A stretch of DNA of 11,319 bases, taken from assembly GCA_030637775.1 (NCBI GenBank), contig DAOWFY010000164.1, positions 1 to 11,319 on the forward strand, given 5' to 3'. Shown in pieces: positions 1-5,868 of this stretch. The position numbers and the translations under genes were made by a program. Each line of letters starts with the position of its first letter. Within the stretch, counting starts at the first letter, position 1. The DNA is from a bacterium. GTDB taxonomy: Bacteria; Ratteibacteria; UBA8468. The notes beneath the pieces were generated by a model that was given only the letters and a program-made list of their open reading frames with translations, did no database searches and was not told the DNA's origin.

Positions 1-366
1 AAGTCGATTTCCAAGGTAGAAGTCAAGGAAAAAAGCCGCAGCGTCTCAAATGAGGCAAAGTCAAAATATCCTCCCTGGGGTAGGTTCTATACCATCCCTA
101 TCGAGAGATGGAGGCTGGACAGTCCGCAGGCGGTGAGAATAGCAGAGGATTGCGGTGGCAGAGGATTGGTGCCACTGAAAGTCGAGTTGACGAATTGTAT
201 CAATACAGTAAAGCGTGCTCCCAATCCTGCAGACAATGATCCAAGATGGATCGTAAACTTTGGTCCGTCCACAAGGGAGTCTGGGAAGTTTCCAGGCTTT
301 CGAGCAGTGATCAATGCGGCGACTGGGGAGGTAATTCGTACAAGTAAACCTATGTACAGGAAATAG
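1..366 (+). CDS. Unrecognised protein, C-terminal part, PepSY-like end (5' end outside window)
   Basis: The frame is open from the first base to a TAG at 364-366, giving 121 codons, so the gene begins before the window. The GTG at 133 is not needed as a start because the frame continues upstream. The first ~20 residues are polar and Lys/Ser rich. The rest has a Trp-Arg-Leu-Asp segment followed by 'AVRIAED', then 'WIVNFGPS' and 'FRAVINAATGEVIRTSK'. A tryptophan-led strand followed by 'v.vda.tGev' is the look of a PepSY-type repeat, which occurs in secreted or membrane-anchored bacterial proteins. I cannot assign a function. The gene converges on the tRNA-Pro and cyclo-ligase unit. Reality of the gene is fairly sure; the PepSY likeness is weak. 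Confidence 0.6.
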   Translation, partial: KSISKVEVKEKSRSVSNEAKSKYPPWGRFYTIPIERWRLDSPQAVRIAEDCGGRGLVPLKVELTNCINTVKRAPNPADNDPRWIVNFGPSTRESGKFPGFRAVINAATGEVIRTSKPMYRK

Positions 367-413
367 CAATATCGCGACGGCCGGACTTCAGATATGAAGG
401 AAGGTCAAGTAAG

Positions 414-488
414 TCGGGGTGCCCGGATTTGAACCGGGGACCTCCTGCTCCCAAAGCAGGCGCGCTAAACCAGCTGCGCTACACCCCG
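414..488 (-). tRNA. tRNA-Pro (anticodon UGG)
   Basis: A full 75-nt cloverleaf can be drawn on the minus strand. It has a perfect 7-bp acceptor stem CGGGGTG/CACCCCG, D stem GCGC/GCGC, anticodon stem CCTGC/GCAGG with loop TTTGGGA (anticodon TGG), a 5-nt variable loop, T stem CCCGG/CCGGG with loop TTCAAAT, and discriminator A73. The C1-G72 pair together with A73 is a known identity feature of bacterial tRNA-Pro. CCA is not encoded; the next bases are CTT. The first ten nucleotides overlap the end of the cyclo-ligase gene on the same strand, so the tRNA is probably cut out of that transcript. No separate promoter is evident. Confidence 0.97.
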
Positions 489-1048
489 CAGTCAATAACT
501 CTTTTTTCGGTTATGATTTTGTCGACGGCAACATCCCTTCTATGGCTTGGAAGAGACTCGGAAATCACCTGAAGTTCAAAGACCAGACCTATTTTGAGAA
601 TTCTTTTAGGAATTTTGCTTAAGAAGCGATCGTAGAATCCCCCGCCAAAACCGATTCTGTTTCCTTTTGTGTCAAAGGCAATTCCCGGAACAATGACCAA
701 GTCAACTCTTTCTATAGAAAGAGGACGATATTTCTTTTTTGGTTCTAATATTCCAAAGGTTGAGGGAGAAAGTTCCTTAAATTGAAGGATCTGGGAGAAA
801 AGAAGGTCTTCTCCCTTGGTGATGGGTAATCCCACCTTTTTTCCTGAGGAAAGCGCTTCTTGAAGCATCTCCTTTGTTTCTACTTCGCTTCCTTTCGCGG
901 CATAGAGAAGAATTATTTTAGCGGTTTTAAATTCAAAAAAGGTAAAAAGTCTTTCCTTTATCGCCTTGCTTTTTTCTCTCCTTTCTTCCGGAGGGAGACT
1001 ATTGCGCAGTCTCAGAACTCTTCTGCGAATCTTTTCCTTTTCTGCCAC
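479..1048 (-). CDS. fau: 5-formyltetrahydrofolate cyclo-ligase (MTHFS/YgfA family)
   Basis: This enzyme makes 5,10-methenyltetrahydrofolate from 5-formyltetrahydrofolate using ATP, in cytosolic one-carbon metabolism. The 189 residues match the family's usual length. Visible marks are an N-terminal basic helix ending 'RLRNSLPPEERREKS', 'FGILEP' at about 98-103, the strongly conserved glycine-rich 'RIGFGGGFYDRFL' at 131-143, and 'SHRRDVAVDKIIT' near the end. The start is GTG at 1048; no better in-frame start gives the conserved N-terminal helix. It begins 50 nt inside the 3' end of rarA, so translation is probably coupled. The TAG stop is tRNA-Pro nucleotides 8-10. Linkage of this gene with 6S RNA is known in proteobacteria and is seen again here. 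Confidence 0.93.
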   Translation of the reverse strand: MAEKEKIRRRVLRLRNSLPPEERREKSKAIKERLFTFFEFKTAKIILLYAAKGSEVETKEMLQEALSSGKKVGLPITKGEDLLFSQILQFKELSPSTFGILEPKKKYRPLSIERVDLVIVPGIAFDTKGNRIGFGGGFYDRFLSKIPKRILKIGLVFELQVISESLPSHRRDVAVDKIITEKRVIDCGV

Positions 1049-2363
1049 TTTTTATAAGTTTCTCCAGTTTTTCCATTCTTTCCCTGATCACCTTTTCATA
1101 ACCCATTCCCGAAGGTTGGTAATATTTCTTTCTTTCCGGGATATATTCCTGCTTGATAAGATGATCTTTGTAATTATGGGGATAGAGATAGTTTTGACCC
1201 CGGCCTAACTTTTCCGCACCTTTGTAACTGCCAACCTGTAAATGTTTTGGCACCTCTAAGGTTTTCCCCTTTTCTACATCGGCAATTGCCTTCTCTATTC
1301 CTAAATAGCTACTATTGCTTTTTGGACAGGTGGCAACATAGACTGCGGCCTGGGCTAAAGGAATCTTTGCTTCCGGCATGCCCACAAATTCTGAAACCTG
1401 AAGGGCAGAATTCGCCAGTACAAGAGCCTGGGGGTCGGCATTGCCCACATCCTCAGCAGCACAGATAACGATACGCCGGGCAATAAATCTGGGATCTTCT
1501 CCCGCAACGATCATCTTTGCTAACCAGTAGAGAGTGGCATCCGGATCTGAGCCGCGCATACTCTTAATAAAGGCAGAGATGGTATTATAATGTTCATCCT
1601 CATCCTTGTCGTAAAGCACCACCTTTCTCTGGATCGATTCCTCAGCTACCGCAAGAGTAAACTGTATCATACCCTGTTTATCCGGTCTTGTTGTCAGCAC
1701 ACCTATCTCTAAGGCATTGAGAGCCCGACGGGCATCACCTTCGCTCTGCTTGGCAAGATGATGAAGAGCTTCCTCCTCCATCCTCACCCTAAAATTACCC
1801 AGACCCCCTTCTTTATCAAGCAAGGCCCTTTTCATAATTACTAACAGATCCTTCTCCTCTAAGGGTTTAAATTCAAAGACAAGTGAGCGGGAAAGCAGGG
1901 GACTGTTAATGGCAAAATAGGGGTTATGAACCGTTGCCCCAATGAGGATAATTGTTCCATCCTCGACATCGGCCATAAAAGCATCCTGCTGGCTCTTATT
2001 GAAATGGTGAAGTTCATCGATAAAGAGGATTGTCCTCTTCTTGTTTATTCTTCTCCGCTCTCTTGCCTCGGCAATAATATTGCGAACATCTGCGAGGAAG
2101 GAGGTTACCGCATTGAGCGACTTAAAAGAGCCTTTGGTGGAGTTAGCAATAATATAGGCAAGGGCGGTCTTCCCGGTACCGGAGGGACCGAAGAAAATGA
2201 GGGAACTGATTCTATCAGAAAGAATTGCTCTCTGAAGTAGACTTCCTTCCTGTAAAATATGTTTTTGACCGACAAATTCCTGCAAATTCCTCGGGCGCAT
2301 CCTCATCGCTAAGGGCACCTCTTTTTTTGACTCTTCCTTTTCTAATTCAAAAAGTGTCTCCAT
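999..2363 (-). CDS. rarA: RarA/MgsA replication-associated AAA+ ATPase
   Basis: RarA (YcaJ, YrvN, relative of eukaryotic WRNIP1) is a clamp-loader-like AAA+ ATPase acting at stalled replication forks. In the 454 residues one sees the family N-terminus ending 'PLAMRMRP', Walker A GPSGTGKT at 59-66, Walker B ILFIDE at 112-117 followed by 'HHFNKSQQDAF', sensor 1 IGATVHNP at 141-148, an arginine-finger segment LLSRS at 156-160, and sensor 2 'GDARRALNALE' at 209-219. The C-terminal tetramerisation region 'MRGSDPDATLYWLAKMI' and 'RRIVICAAEDVGNADPQAL' is typical. The ATG at 2363 gives the conserved N-terminus. Its Shine-Dalgarno GGGAG at 2370-2374 lies in the 3' stem of the 6S RNA candidate. The last 17 codons overlap the cyclo-ligase gene. 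Confidence 0.96.
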   Translation of the reverse strand: METLFELEKEESKKEVPLAMRMRPRNLQEFVGQKHILQEGSLLQRAILSDRISSLIFFGPSGTGKTALAYIIANSTKGSFKSLNAVTSFLADVRNIIAEARERRRINKKRTILFIDELHHFNKSQQDAFMADVEDGTIILIGATVHNPYFAINSPLLSRSLVFEFKPLEEKDLLVIMKRALLDKEGGLGNFRVRMEEEALHHLAKQSEGDARRALNALEIGVLTTRPDKQGMIQFTLAVAEESIQRKVVLYDKDEDEHYNTISAFIKSMRGSDPDATLYWLAKMIVAGEDPRFIARRIVICAAEDVGNADPQALVLANSALQVSEFVGMPEAKIPLAQAAVYVATCPKSNSSYLGIEKAIADVEKGKTLEVPKHLQVGSYKGAEKLGRGQNYLYPHNYKDHLIKQEYIPERKKYYQPSGMGYEKVIRERMEKLEKLIKSGRKGKDSQKSSETAQ

Positions 2364-2380
2364 AAAAAACTCCCGTCCTG
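2364..2380 (-). terminator. 3' stem arm plus U6 of the 6S RNA; also holds the rarA Shine-Dalgarno
   Basis: The 3' arm CAGGACGGGAG is followed directly by six U and then by the ATG of rarA. When paired with 2541-2531 it resembles an intrinsic terminator of an unusual kind, because the loop is the whole 6S RNA. The same arm carries GGGAG, the only good ribosome binding site for rarA, so in the folded RNA that site is masked. Terminator function is inference. Confidence 0.5.
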
Positions 2381-2542
2381 CCGTAAGAATAAGAATCTAT
2401 GAACCCTTTTTATAGGTGGGTGCCCTCCTGGATACTTCATGCTTTCCTTCGAAGAAGGACATGCATTCCACACCCAACGTTGGGCTCCCTTAAAAAGAGT
2501 GTTGGCTCAAGATTGTCTATTCTACACGCACAGGACAGGAGC
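2364..2542 (-). ncRNA. ssrS: 6S RNA candidate (ssrS), about 179 nt
   Basis: 6S RNA binds the sigma70 RNA polymerase holoenzyme by mimicking an open promoter. Here a strong promoter predicts a 5' end near 2542, and the RNA runs to a U6 tract at 2369-2364. The two ends pair over a long broken stem: 2541-2531 with 2370-2380 (11 bp, one G-U), AGAAUA 2523-2518 with 2386-2391, AAUCU with AGAUU, and GAGCC with GGUUC. This closing stem opens into a large central asymmetric loop. Then comes an apical arm with UGGGUG/CACCCA, UGGA/UCCA and the tip UCCUUC-UUC-GAAGGA. Length, rod shape with central bubble, promoter, terminator and position upstream of the ygfA/fau-type gene all fit 6S RNA. No alignment was made. 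The palindrome CCCAACGTTGGG at 2473-2484 could give an alternative fold in the bubble. Confidence 0.78.
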
Positions 2543-2548
2543 AATTTT

Positions 2549-2577
2549 ACTATATCACATTCCTTTAAAGATGTCAA
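2549..2577 (-). promoter_or_regulatory. Sigma70 promoter of the 6S RNA-rarA-fau-tRNA unit
   Basis: On the minus strand TTGACA (2577-2572) and TATAGT (2554-2549) are separated by exactly 17 nt. This predicts a start at about 2542, the base where the paired 5' arm of the 6S candidate begins. It is the best promoter match between the nitrilase gene and rarA. Confidence 0.85.
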
Positions 2578-2650
2578 GAATGCTACTCGCCAATCGCCCC
2601 TCACCTCAGCAGGGAATTGTGCTACTACACTCTAATCTCACTTAACAATA

Positions 2651-2727
2651 GGCGGATAGATTAACCTGCCACTAAACCAACGGCGGGTCTGGCTCAGGTC
2701 ATCCGCCATGACTTAGTGGCGGATGGC
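2651..2727. repeat. Structured intergenic repeat with competing inverted repeats
   Basis: ATCCGCCA (2701-2708) and TGGCGGAT (2717-2724) form a perfect 8-bp stem with an 8-nt loop, extendable to 11 bp with one G-U. A second pair, GCCACTAA (2668-2675) with TTAGTGGC (2713-2720), would use overlapping bases, and GGCGG (2682-2686) could pair with CCGCC (2703-2707). A further GGCGGAT lies at 2651-2657. The element sits 17 nt past the nitrilase stop and could end that operon's transcript, but no U tract follows. It looks like a REP-type dispersed repeat. The rest of 2578-2743 shows nothing else I can name. Confidence 0.5.
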
Positions 2728-2743
2728 GACTTCCTGACAATTC

Positions 2744-3658
2744 TCACAGTAAATGTTTTTTTCGTTCTTTTCTTGCCCGGTTGAGATATTCATCAAATGT
2801 CTCTATTTTGAACTCTTTAATCATCTCTTCAACACTTTTTTTCGGATGAAAGGAGGAAAGAAAATAAACCGCTTCTGGGCTGGCTACCTCAACCCTCACA
2901 TATTCTTTATACTTCTTCTTCAGATTGGCCATCTTCTGTTGATTATAATCAATATGAATAACTTTGGAATCGAGATTTATTTTTGAGAAAATAATCTTTC
3001 CGTACATACTGGATTCGGCTAAAGTGCGCCCCAGAGGATCAACGATAACACTATTCTCTCCTGGTGTGCTACTGGCAATAAAGACCTGATTTTCAAAAGC
3101 GGCTGCCGGAATCATAAATCCGGCTCTGAAAGCGGAAAGAAAACAGATCAATTCCACTCCTTTGCTTTTATAGCCGGCAAACAGTTCTCGGAAATTAAAG
3201 TCAAAGCAAATCATCGCTCCGATACGGCCAAAATCTGTCGGGAAGACTTTCGCTCCTTTACCGGGAAGAATGCCATCCTTGGACATCTCCTCTACCACCG
3301 GAAAAGTTTTATCATATACTCCAACTATCTTACCTTTTCGGCCAAACAAAACAGCACTATTATAAATTCCCTTTTTATCCTTCCGATAATAAGAAGCAAA
3401 GATATGGATTTTATGTTGCCTGGCCTTTCTCGAGAGAAATTTTGTGATTGGCTTACCCCCAGGTAATAATTCGGCGACGTCGGTTTTCTTGTAAACCATT
3501 CCGGTAAATAAGAAATGCTCCGGCAAAAGAATAATATCCGGCTTGTCGAGAGAGGCAGTATCAATAAGATTCTCCCAGGCCTTTATCCTCTTATCTATCT
3601 TTTTCTCTACTCCAGCATTATCAAAAGAGAGGCTTGATACCCCAACTAATCTGGACAT
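2744..3658 (-). CDS. Carbon-nitrogen hydrolase (nitrilase/amidase superfamily)
   Basis: Members of this superfamily cleave nonpeptide C-N bonds, mostly amides and carbamoyl groups, in the cytosol. The Glu-Lys-Cys triad is visible: E47 in 'LLPEHF', K117 in 'VYDKTFP' and C151 in 'GAMICFDFNFREL'. 'KGIYNSAVLFGRKGKIVGVYDK' is the usual strand pair before the lysine, and 'VIVDPLGRTLAES' the usual element after the core. The 304 residues include ~50 extra C-terminal residues of charged helix beyond the common fold. The start ATG has a strong AAGGAGGAG Shine-Dalgarno 5 nt upstream. It lies 12 nt after the preceding oxidoreductase, so it is the last gene of that operon. The substrate cannot be told; an amide of a sugar-derived compound is possible given the neighbours. 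Confidence 0.9.
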   Translation of the reverse strand: MSRLVGVSSLSFDNAGVEKKIDKRIKAWENLIDTASLDKPDIILLPEHFLFTGMVYKKTDVAELLPGGKPITKFLSRKARQHKIHIFASYYRKDKKGIYNSAVLFGRKGKIVGVYDKTFPVVEEMSKDGILPGKGAKVFPTDFGRIGAMICFDFNFRELFAGYKSKGVELICFLSAFRAGFMIPAAAFENQVFIASSTPGENSVIVDPLGRTLAESSMYGKIIFSKINLDSKVIHIDYNQQKMANLKKKYKEYVRVEVASPEAVYFLSSFHPKKSVEEMIKEFKIETFDEYLNRARKERKKHLL

Positions 3659-3670
3659 AAGGACTCCTCC

Positions 3671-4633
3671 TTATATTTGTGAGTGGTAGATTTTGCTCAC
3701 CAATTCCATTGTCTTGACACTATCTGCAAAATTAGTTAAAGGCTGCTTGCCTTTCTTTAAGCAGTCGATGAAATGTCTGTTCTCAGCAAAGAAACCAGCA
3801 TATTTATATATTTCCTTGCTTTTAGACACCTCTGCAGTTAAAAGAATTTCTCCTTTTTCTTCATTATTCTTATAGATCAGAGCTTTATCATCCGGCTCGG
3901 CAAAGGCGGAAATCCCTTTAGCATGCATCTCCACCCGGAAGATGCGCTTCCCCACGACCCAGTTGGTCAATAGCATTCCCACTGCACCACTCTCAAACTT
4001 CAACAGGGCATTAAAAGCATTATCGTATTTGACATAGAAGTTTTCTATATCGCTACTTACCTTCTTTACCTCCCCGCCCATCCAGCGCAGAACATCTACG
4101 GCATGAATCGCATCAGAGGTTAAGATATCAACCGCCCCGTTATAATAGGGACCAGCAAAATAGTTCTTCATAAATCTGGCTGCGCACTGGATAATGGGAC
4201 CTCTCTCTTCTACTTTTTTTCTTGCCTCTACAATTACCGGACAAAAACGGCGTTGAAACCCCACCATCGTCAAACAATCATTCTTCTCGGCGGCTCTTGC
4301 CATATTCCTTGTTTGCTCAGTAGTAATTCCGGGAGGTTTCTCAATAAAGACATTCAATTTTCTGTTTAAAGATTCAATTACCAGATCAAAGAGATGATGC
4401 GGTGGCATCAAAATATAGACAGCATCCGGCTTTATTTCATCCAGCATCTTCTTATAATCGGCAAAGGTGCGTTTGATATGAAACTTTTTGCTCGTTGCAA
4501 TCAACTTCTCCTCCACCAAATCACATAACCCTGCCATCTCCACATCAGGAAATTCTGCGAGAGACGGATAGTGAACGCTATTTGCCATACCCCCGGCACC
4601 AATCAAAGCCAATCTAATTCTTTCCTTTTTCAT
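3671..4633 (-). CDS. Gfo/Idh/MocA family NAD(P)-dependent oxidoreductase (canonical type)
   Basis: Family members oxidise or reduce sugars, inositols or related compounds with NAD(P). The 320 residues start with a Rossmann fold carrying 'ALIGAGGMA' at 9-17 and the acidic end of strand two in 'GLCDLVEEK'. The catalytic 'FIEKPPG' has E98, K99 and P100. 'DILTSDAIHAVDVLRWMGG' at 169-187 is the usual D-x(7)-H-x2-D metal/substrate motif (D169, H177, D180). 'MVGFQRRFCP' at 123-132 is also typical. The ATG overlaps the upstream gene's TGA by four bases (ATGA), with AAGGAG upstream, which implies coupled translation. The substrate is not predictable; pairing with a second family member in one operon suggests a two-step conversion or a heteromeric enzyme. 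Confidence 0.93.
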   Translation of the reverse strand: MKKERIRLALIGAGGMANSVHYPSLAEFPDVEMAGLCDLVEEKLIATSKKFHIKRTFADYKKMLDEIKPDAVYILMPPHHLFDLVIESLNRKLNVFIEKPPGITTEQTRNMARAAEKNDCLTMVGFQRRFCPVIVEARKKVEERGPIIQCAARFMKNYFAGPYYNGAVDILTSDAIHAVDVLRWMGGEVKKVSSDIENFYVKYDNAFNALLKFESGAVGMLLTNWVVGKRIFRVEMHAKGISAFAEPDDKALIYKNNEEKGEILLTAEVSKSKEIYKYAGFFAENRHFIDCLKKGKQPLTNFADSVKTMELVSKIYHSQI

Positions 4634-5565
4634 AGCTTCTCCTTGTCATTTTTAGCCGCATATTCCGCCTCAAAGATGGCTCCATCATAGCCAGAATCAT
4701 CTACTTTGAGCTCTGTAAGTTTAATTTCTTTTCCTTCGTTTTCCTTCGAGACCTTTCCGGCTAAGTATATTCTTATCGTCTCGGTTAAATCTGTAATCTT
4801 AGCAAGAGGAATGCCTCTTTCCATAAAATCACAGATTTTATCAAGCATCGCTTTGTATATCTTTGCGCTATCAACCCGGAAATGATGGATATTTTTTGTA
4901 GTTGTTACTATCACATCAAAGGGCTGCCATTGAGGGGTCTGGGTCTGGTAGATAACAGTCTTTCCATCCTTCCATCTTACAAAATATTGTTCGATAATAT
5001 TATCATTAATTTTGGTTGAACCGATAAATTTTACCGAATATGCCCCAGAACCAAGAAATCCCTGAATGCCCTCCATAATATGGACACCATAGTTGAACTC
5101 ATCCACACCTGCGGTGCCAAAAACAGAGATAATCTCCTCTTCATTTTCTTCTATTACCCTTTTCGCATTTACAAATTCCTCGGCATATCTTACCGAGGAA
5201 CTGCCTAAGATGACTGCTCCCTTTTTAACAAGATTCTCCAGTTTAATGCAATCAGCCAAATTTCCCACAATAGGTTTATCAATAAATACCGGTTTGCCAA
5301 GTTTTATCGCCGGCTCGGCTAATTCAAGATGTCTATCCCAGTTGCATCCCTGAATGAAGACTATATCTACCACTTTGGCAAGTTCTTCCACATTACCATA
5401 CCTCTTTTCTAAATTGAATTCCCTCATAAACTCTTCTATCTCTTCATCGGTTCTGAAGCCATCATTGTAGATGGCGCTATACCTTGCCCTGTTTTCCTTA
5501 TGCAATATACTGGCAAATGACCTTGGATGCGAGACATCGATATTTACCACACCAATCTTAATCAT
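4630..5565 (-). CDS. Divergent Gfo/Idh/MocA-type oxidoreductase
   Basis: The overall plan matches the Gfo/Idh/MocA family: an N-terminal Rossmann-like domain, 'PVFIDKPIVG' at 92-101 where the family has EKP, and a C-terminal beta domain of about 170 residues. The dinucleotide-binding loop is not canonical. Instead of GxGxxG it reads 'GVVNIDVSHPRSFA' at 5-18, with Asp-x-Ser-His in place of the glycines. EKP is changed to DKP (D96, K97). A histidine in 'NYGVHIMEGIQG' (H161) may correspond to the family's active-site histidine. The ATG at 5565 has GGAG 8 nt upstream. It is the first gene of the operon. Cofactor use is uncertain; it may bind NAD(P) differently or be a partner subunit of the canonical enzyme downstream. 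Confidence 0.82.
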   Translation of the reverse strand: MIKIGVVNIDVSHPRSFASILHKENRARYSAIYNDGFRTDEEIEEFMREFNLEKRYGNVEELAKVVDIVFIQGCNWDRHLELAEPAIKLGKPVFIDKPIVGNLADCIKLENLVKKGAVILGSSSVRYAEEFVNAKRVIEENEEEIISVFGTAGVDEFNYGVHIMEGIQGFLGSGAYSVKFIGSTKINDNIIEQYFVRWKDGKTVIYQTQTPQWQPFDVIVTTTKNIHHFRVDSAKIYKAMLDKICDFMERGIPLAKITDLTETIRIYLAGKVSKENEGKEIKLTELKVDDSGYDGAIFEAEYAAKNDKEKL

Positions 5566-5579
5566 TTTCTTTCTCCATA

Positions 5580-5794
5580 TTATTTTACCACATTTTTCAG
5601 TTTTTCCCTTTTCATTATCAGATAGATCGCCAAGAAGACTAAAACAAGACCGAGGAAGAAAAGGGAGCTTGCCCTTTCCTTTAACAGAAGATAAGAGAGA
5701 ATAATGGTGAAAAGAGGAGCAGTATTAGAAAAAAGGTAGCCCAGAAGATGCTTGCCCCTAATCCAAAAGATAGAGCAGAGTTTCTTCCTTCCAT
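5580..5794 (-). pseudogene. Remnant of an EamA/DMT-family transporter with internal deletion and frameshift
   Basis: From ATG 5794 one frame reads M-E-G-R-N-S-A-L-S-F-G-L-G-A-S-I-F-W-A-T and on to a stop, which resembles an EamA N-terminus (first membrane helix with a W-x-T motif). In a different frame, ending in TAA at 5580-5582, the sequence reads 'NTAPLFTIILSYLLLKERA' and then 'LFFLGLVLVFLAIYLIMKR', which is the typical last two helices of an EamA domain (P in the helix, then the hydrophobic-KER/GER turn). About 70 codons remain of a normal ~290. The most likely history is a large internal deletion joining start and end out of frame. The remnant now forms the 5' leader of the oxidoreductase operon. 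It fills the 303-nt gap between genes together with the promoters. Confidence 0.62.
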
Positions 5795-5807
5795 AGCTAT
5801 CTTTTAG

Positions 5808-5836
5808 ACTATAATCCTCTCTTTTTCGTTTGTCAA
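5808..5836 (-). promoter_or_regulatory. Leftward sigma70 promoter for the EamA remnant and oxidoreductase operon
   Basis: TTGACA (5836-5831) and TATAGT (5813-5808) are spaced by 17 nt on the minus strand, with a start expected near 5801, only 7 nt before the remnant's ATG. It was probably the transporter's promoter and now reads into the two oxidoreductases and the hydrolase. Its -35 box overlaps that of the rightward rnf promoter. Confidence 0.8.
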
Positions 5837-5859
5837 GGATAGGGGAAAAATAGTATAAT
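5830..5859 (+). promoter_or_regulatory. Rightward sigma70 promoter of rnfEAB, giving a near-leaderless mRNA
   Basis: TTGTCA (5830-5835) and a perfect TATAAT (5854-5859) are 18 nt apart. The -10 box ends 9 nt before the rnfE ATG, so the start should fall at about 5866-5868, leaving zero to three untranslated bases. No Shine-Dalgarno precedes the ATG, which agrees with leaderless translation. Confidence 0.8.
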
Positions 5860-5868
5860 TACTTTCCA

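Noticed and set aside
61-369. Minus-strand 102-codon frame opposite the left-end gene.
   Set aside because: It is a shadow of the plus-strand frame, which is open through the window edge and has more protein-like composition.
999-1048. A frameshift or assembly error explaining the 50-nt overlap of rarA and the cyclo-ligase gene.
   Set aside because: Both proteins have normal family lengths and conserved ends near the overlap; the overlap only adds a polar rarA tail.
2399-2645. Two plus-strand reading frames of 68-78 codons between rarA and the hydrolase gene.
   Set aside because: They run antisense through the 6S RNA candidate and its promoter, have no ribosome binding site, and their translations resemble no family I know.
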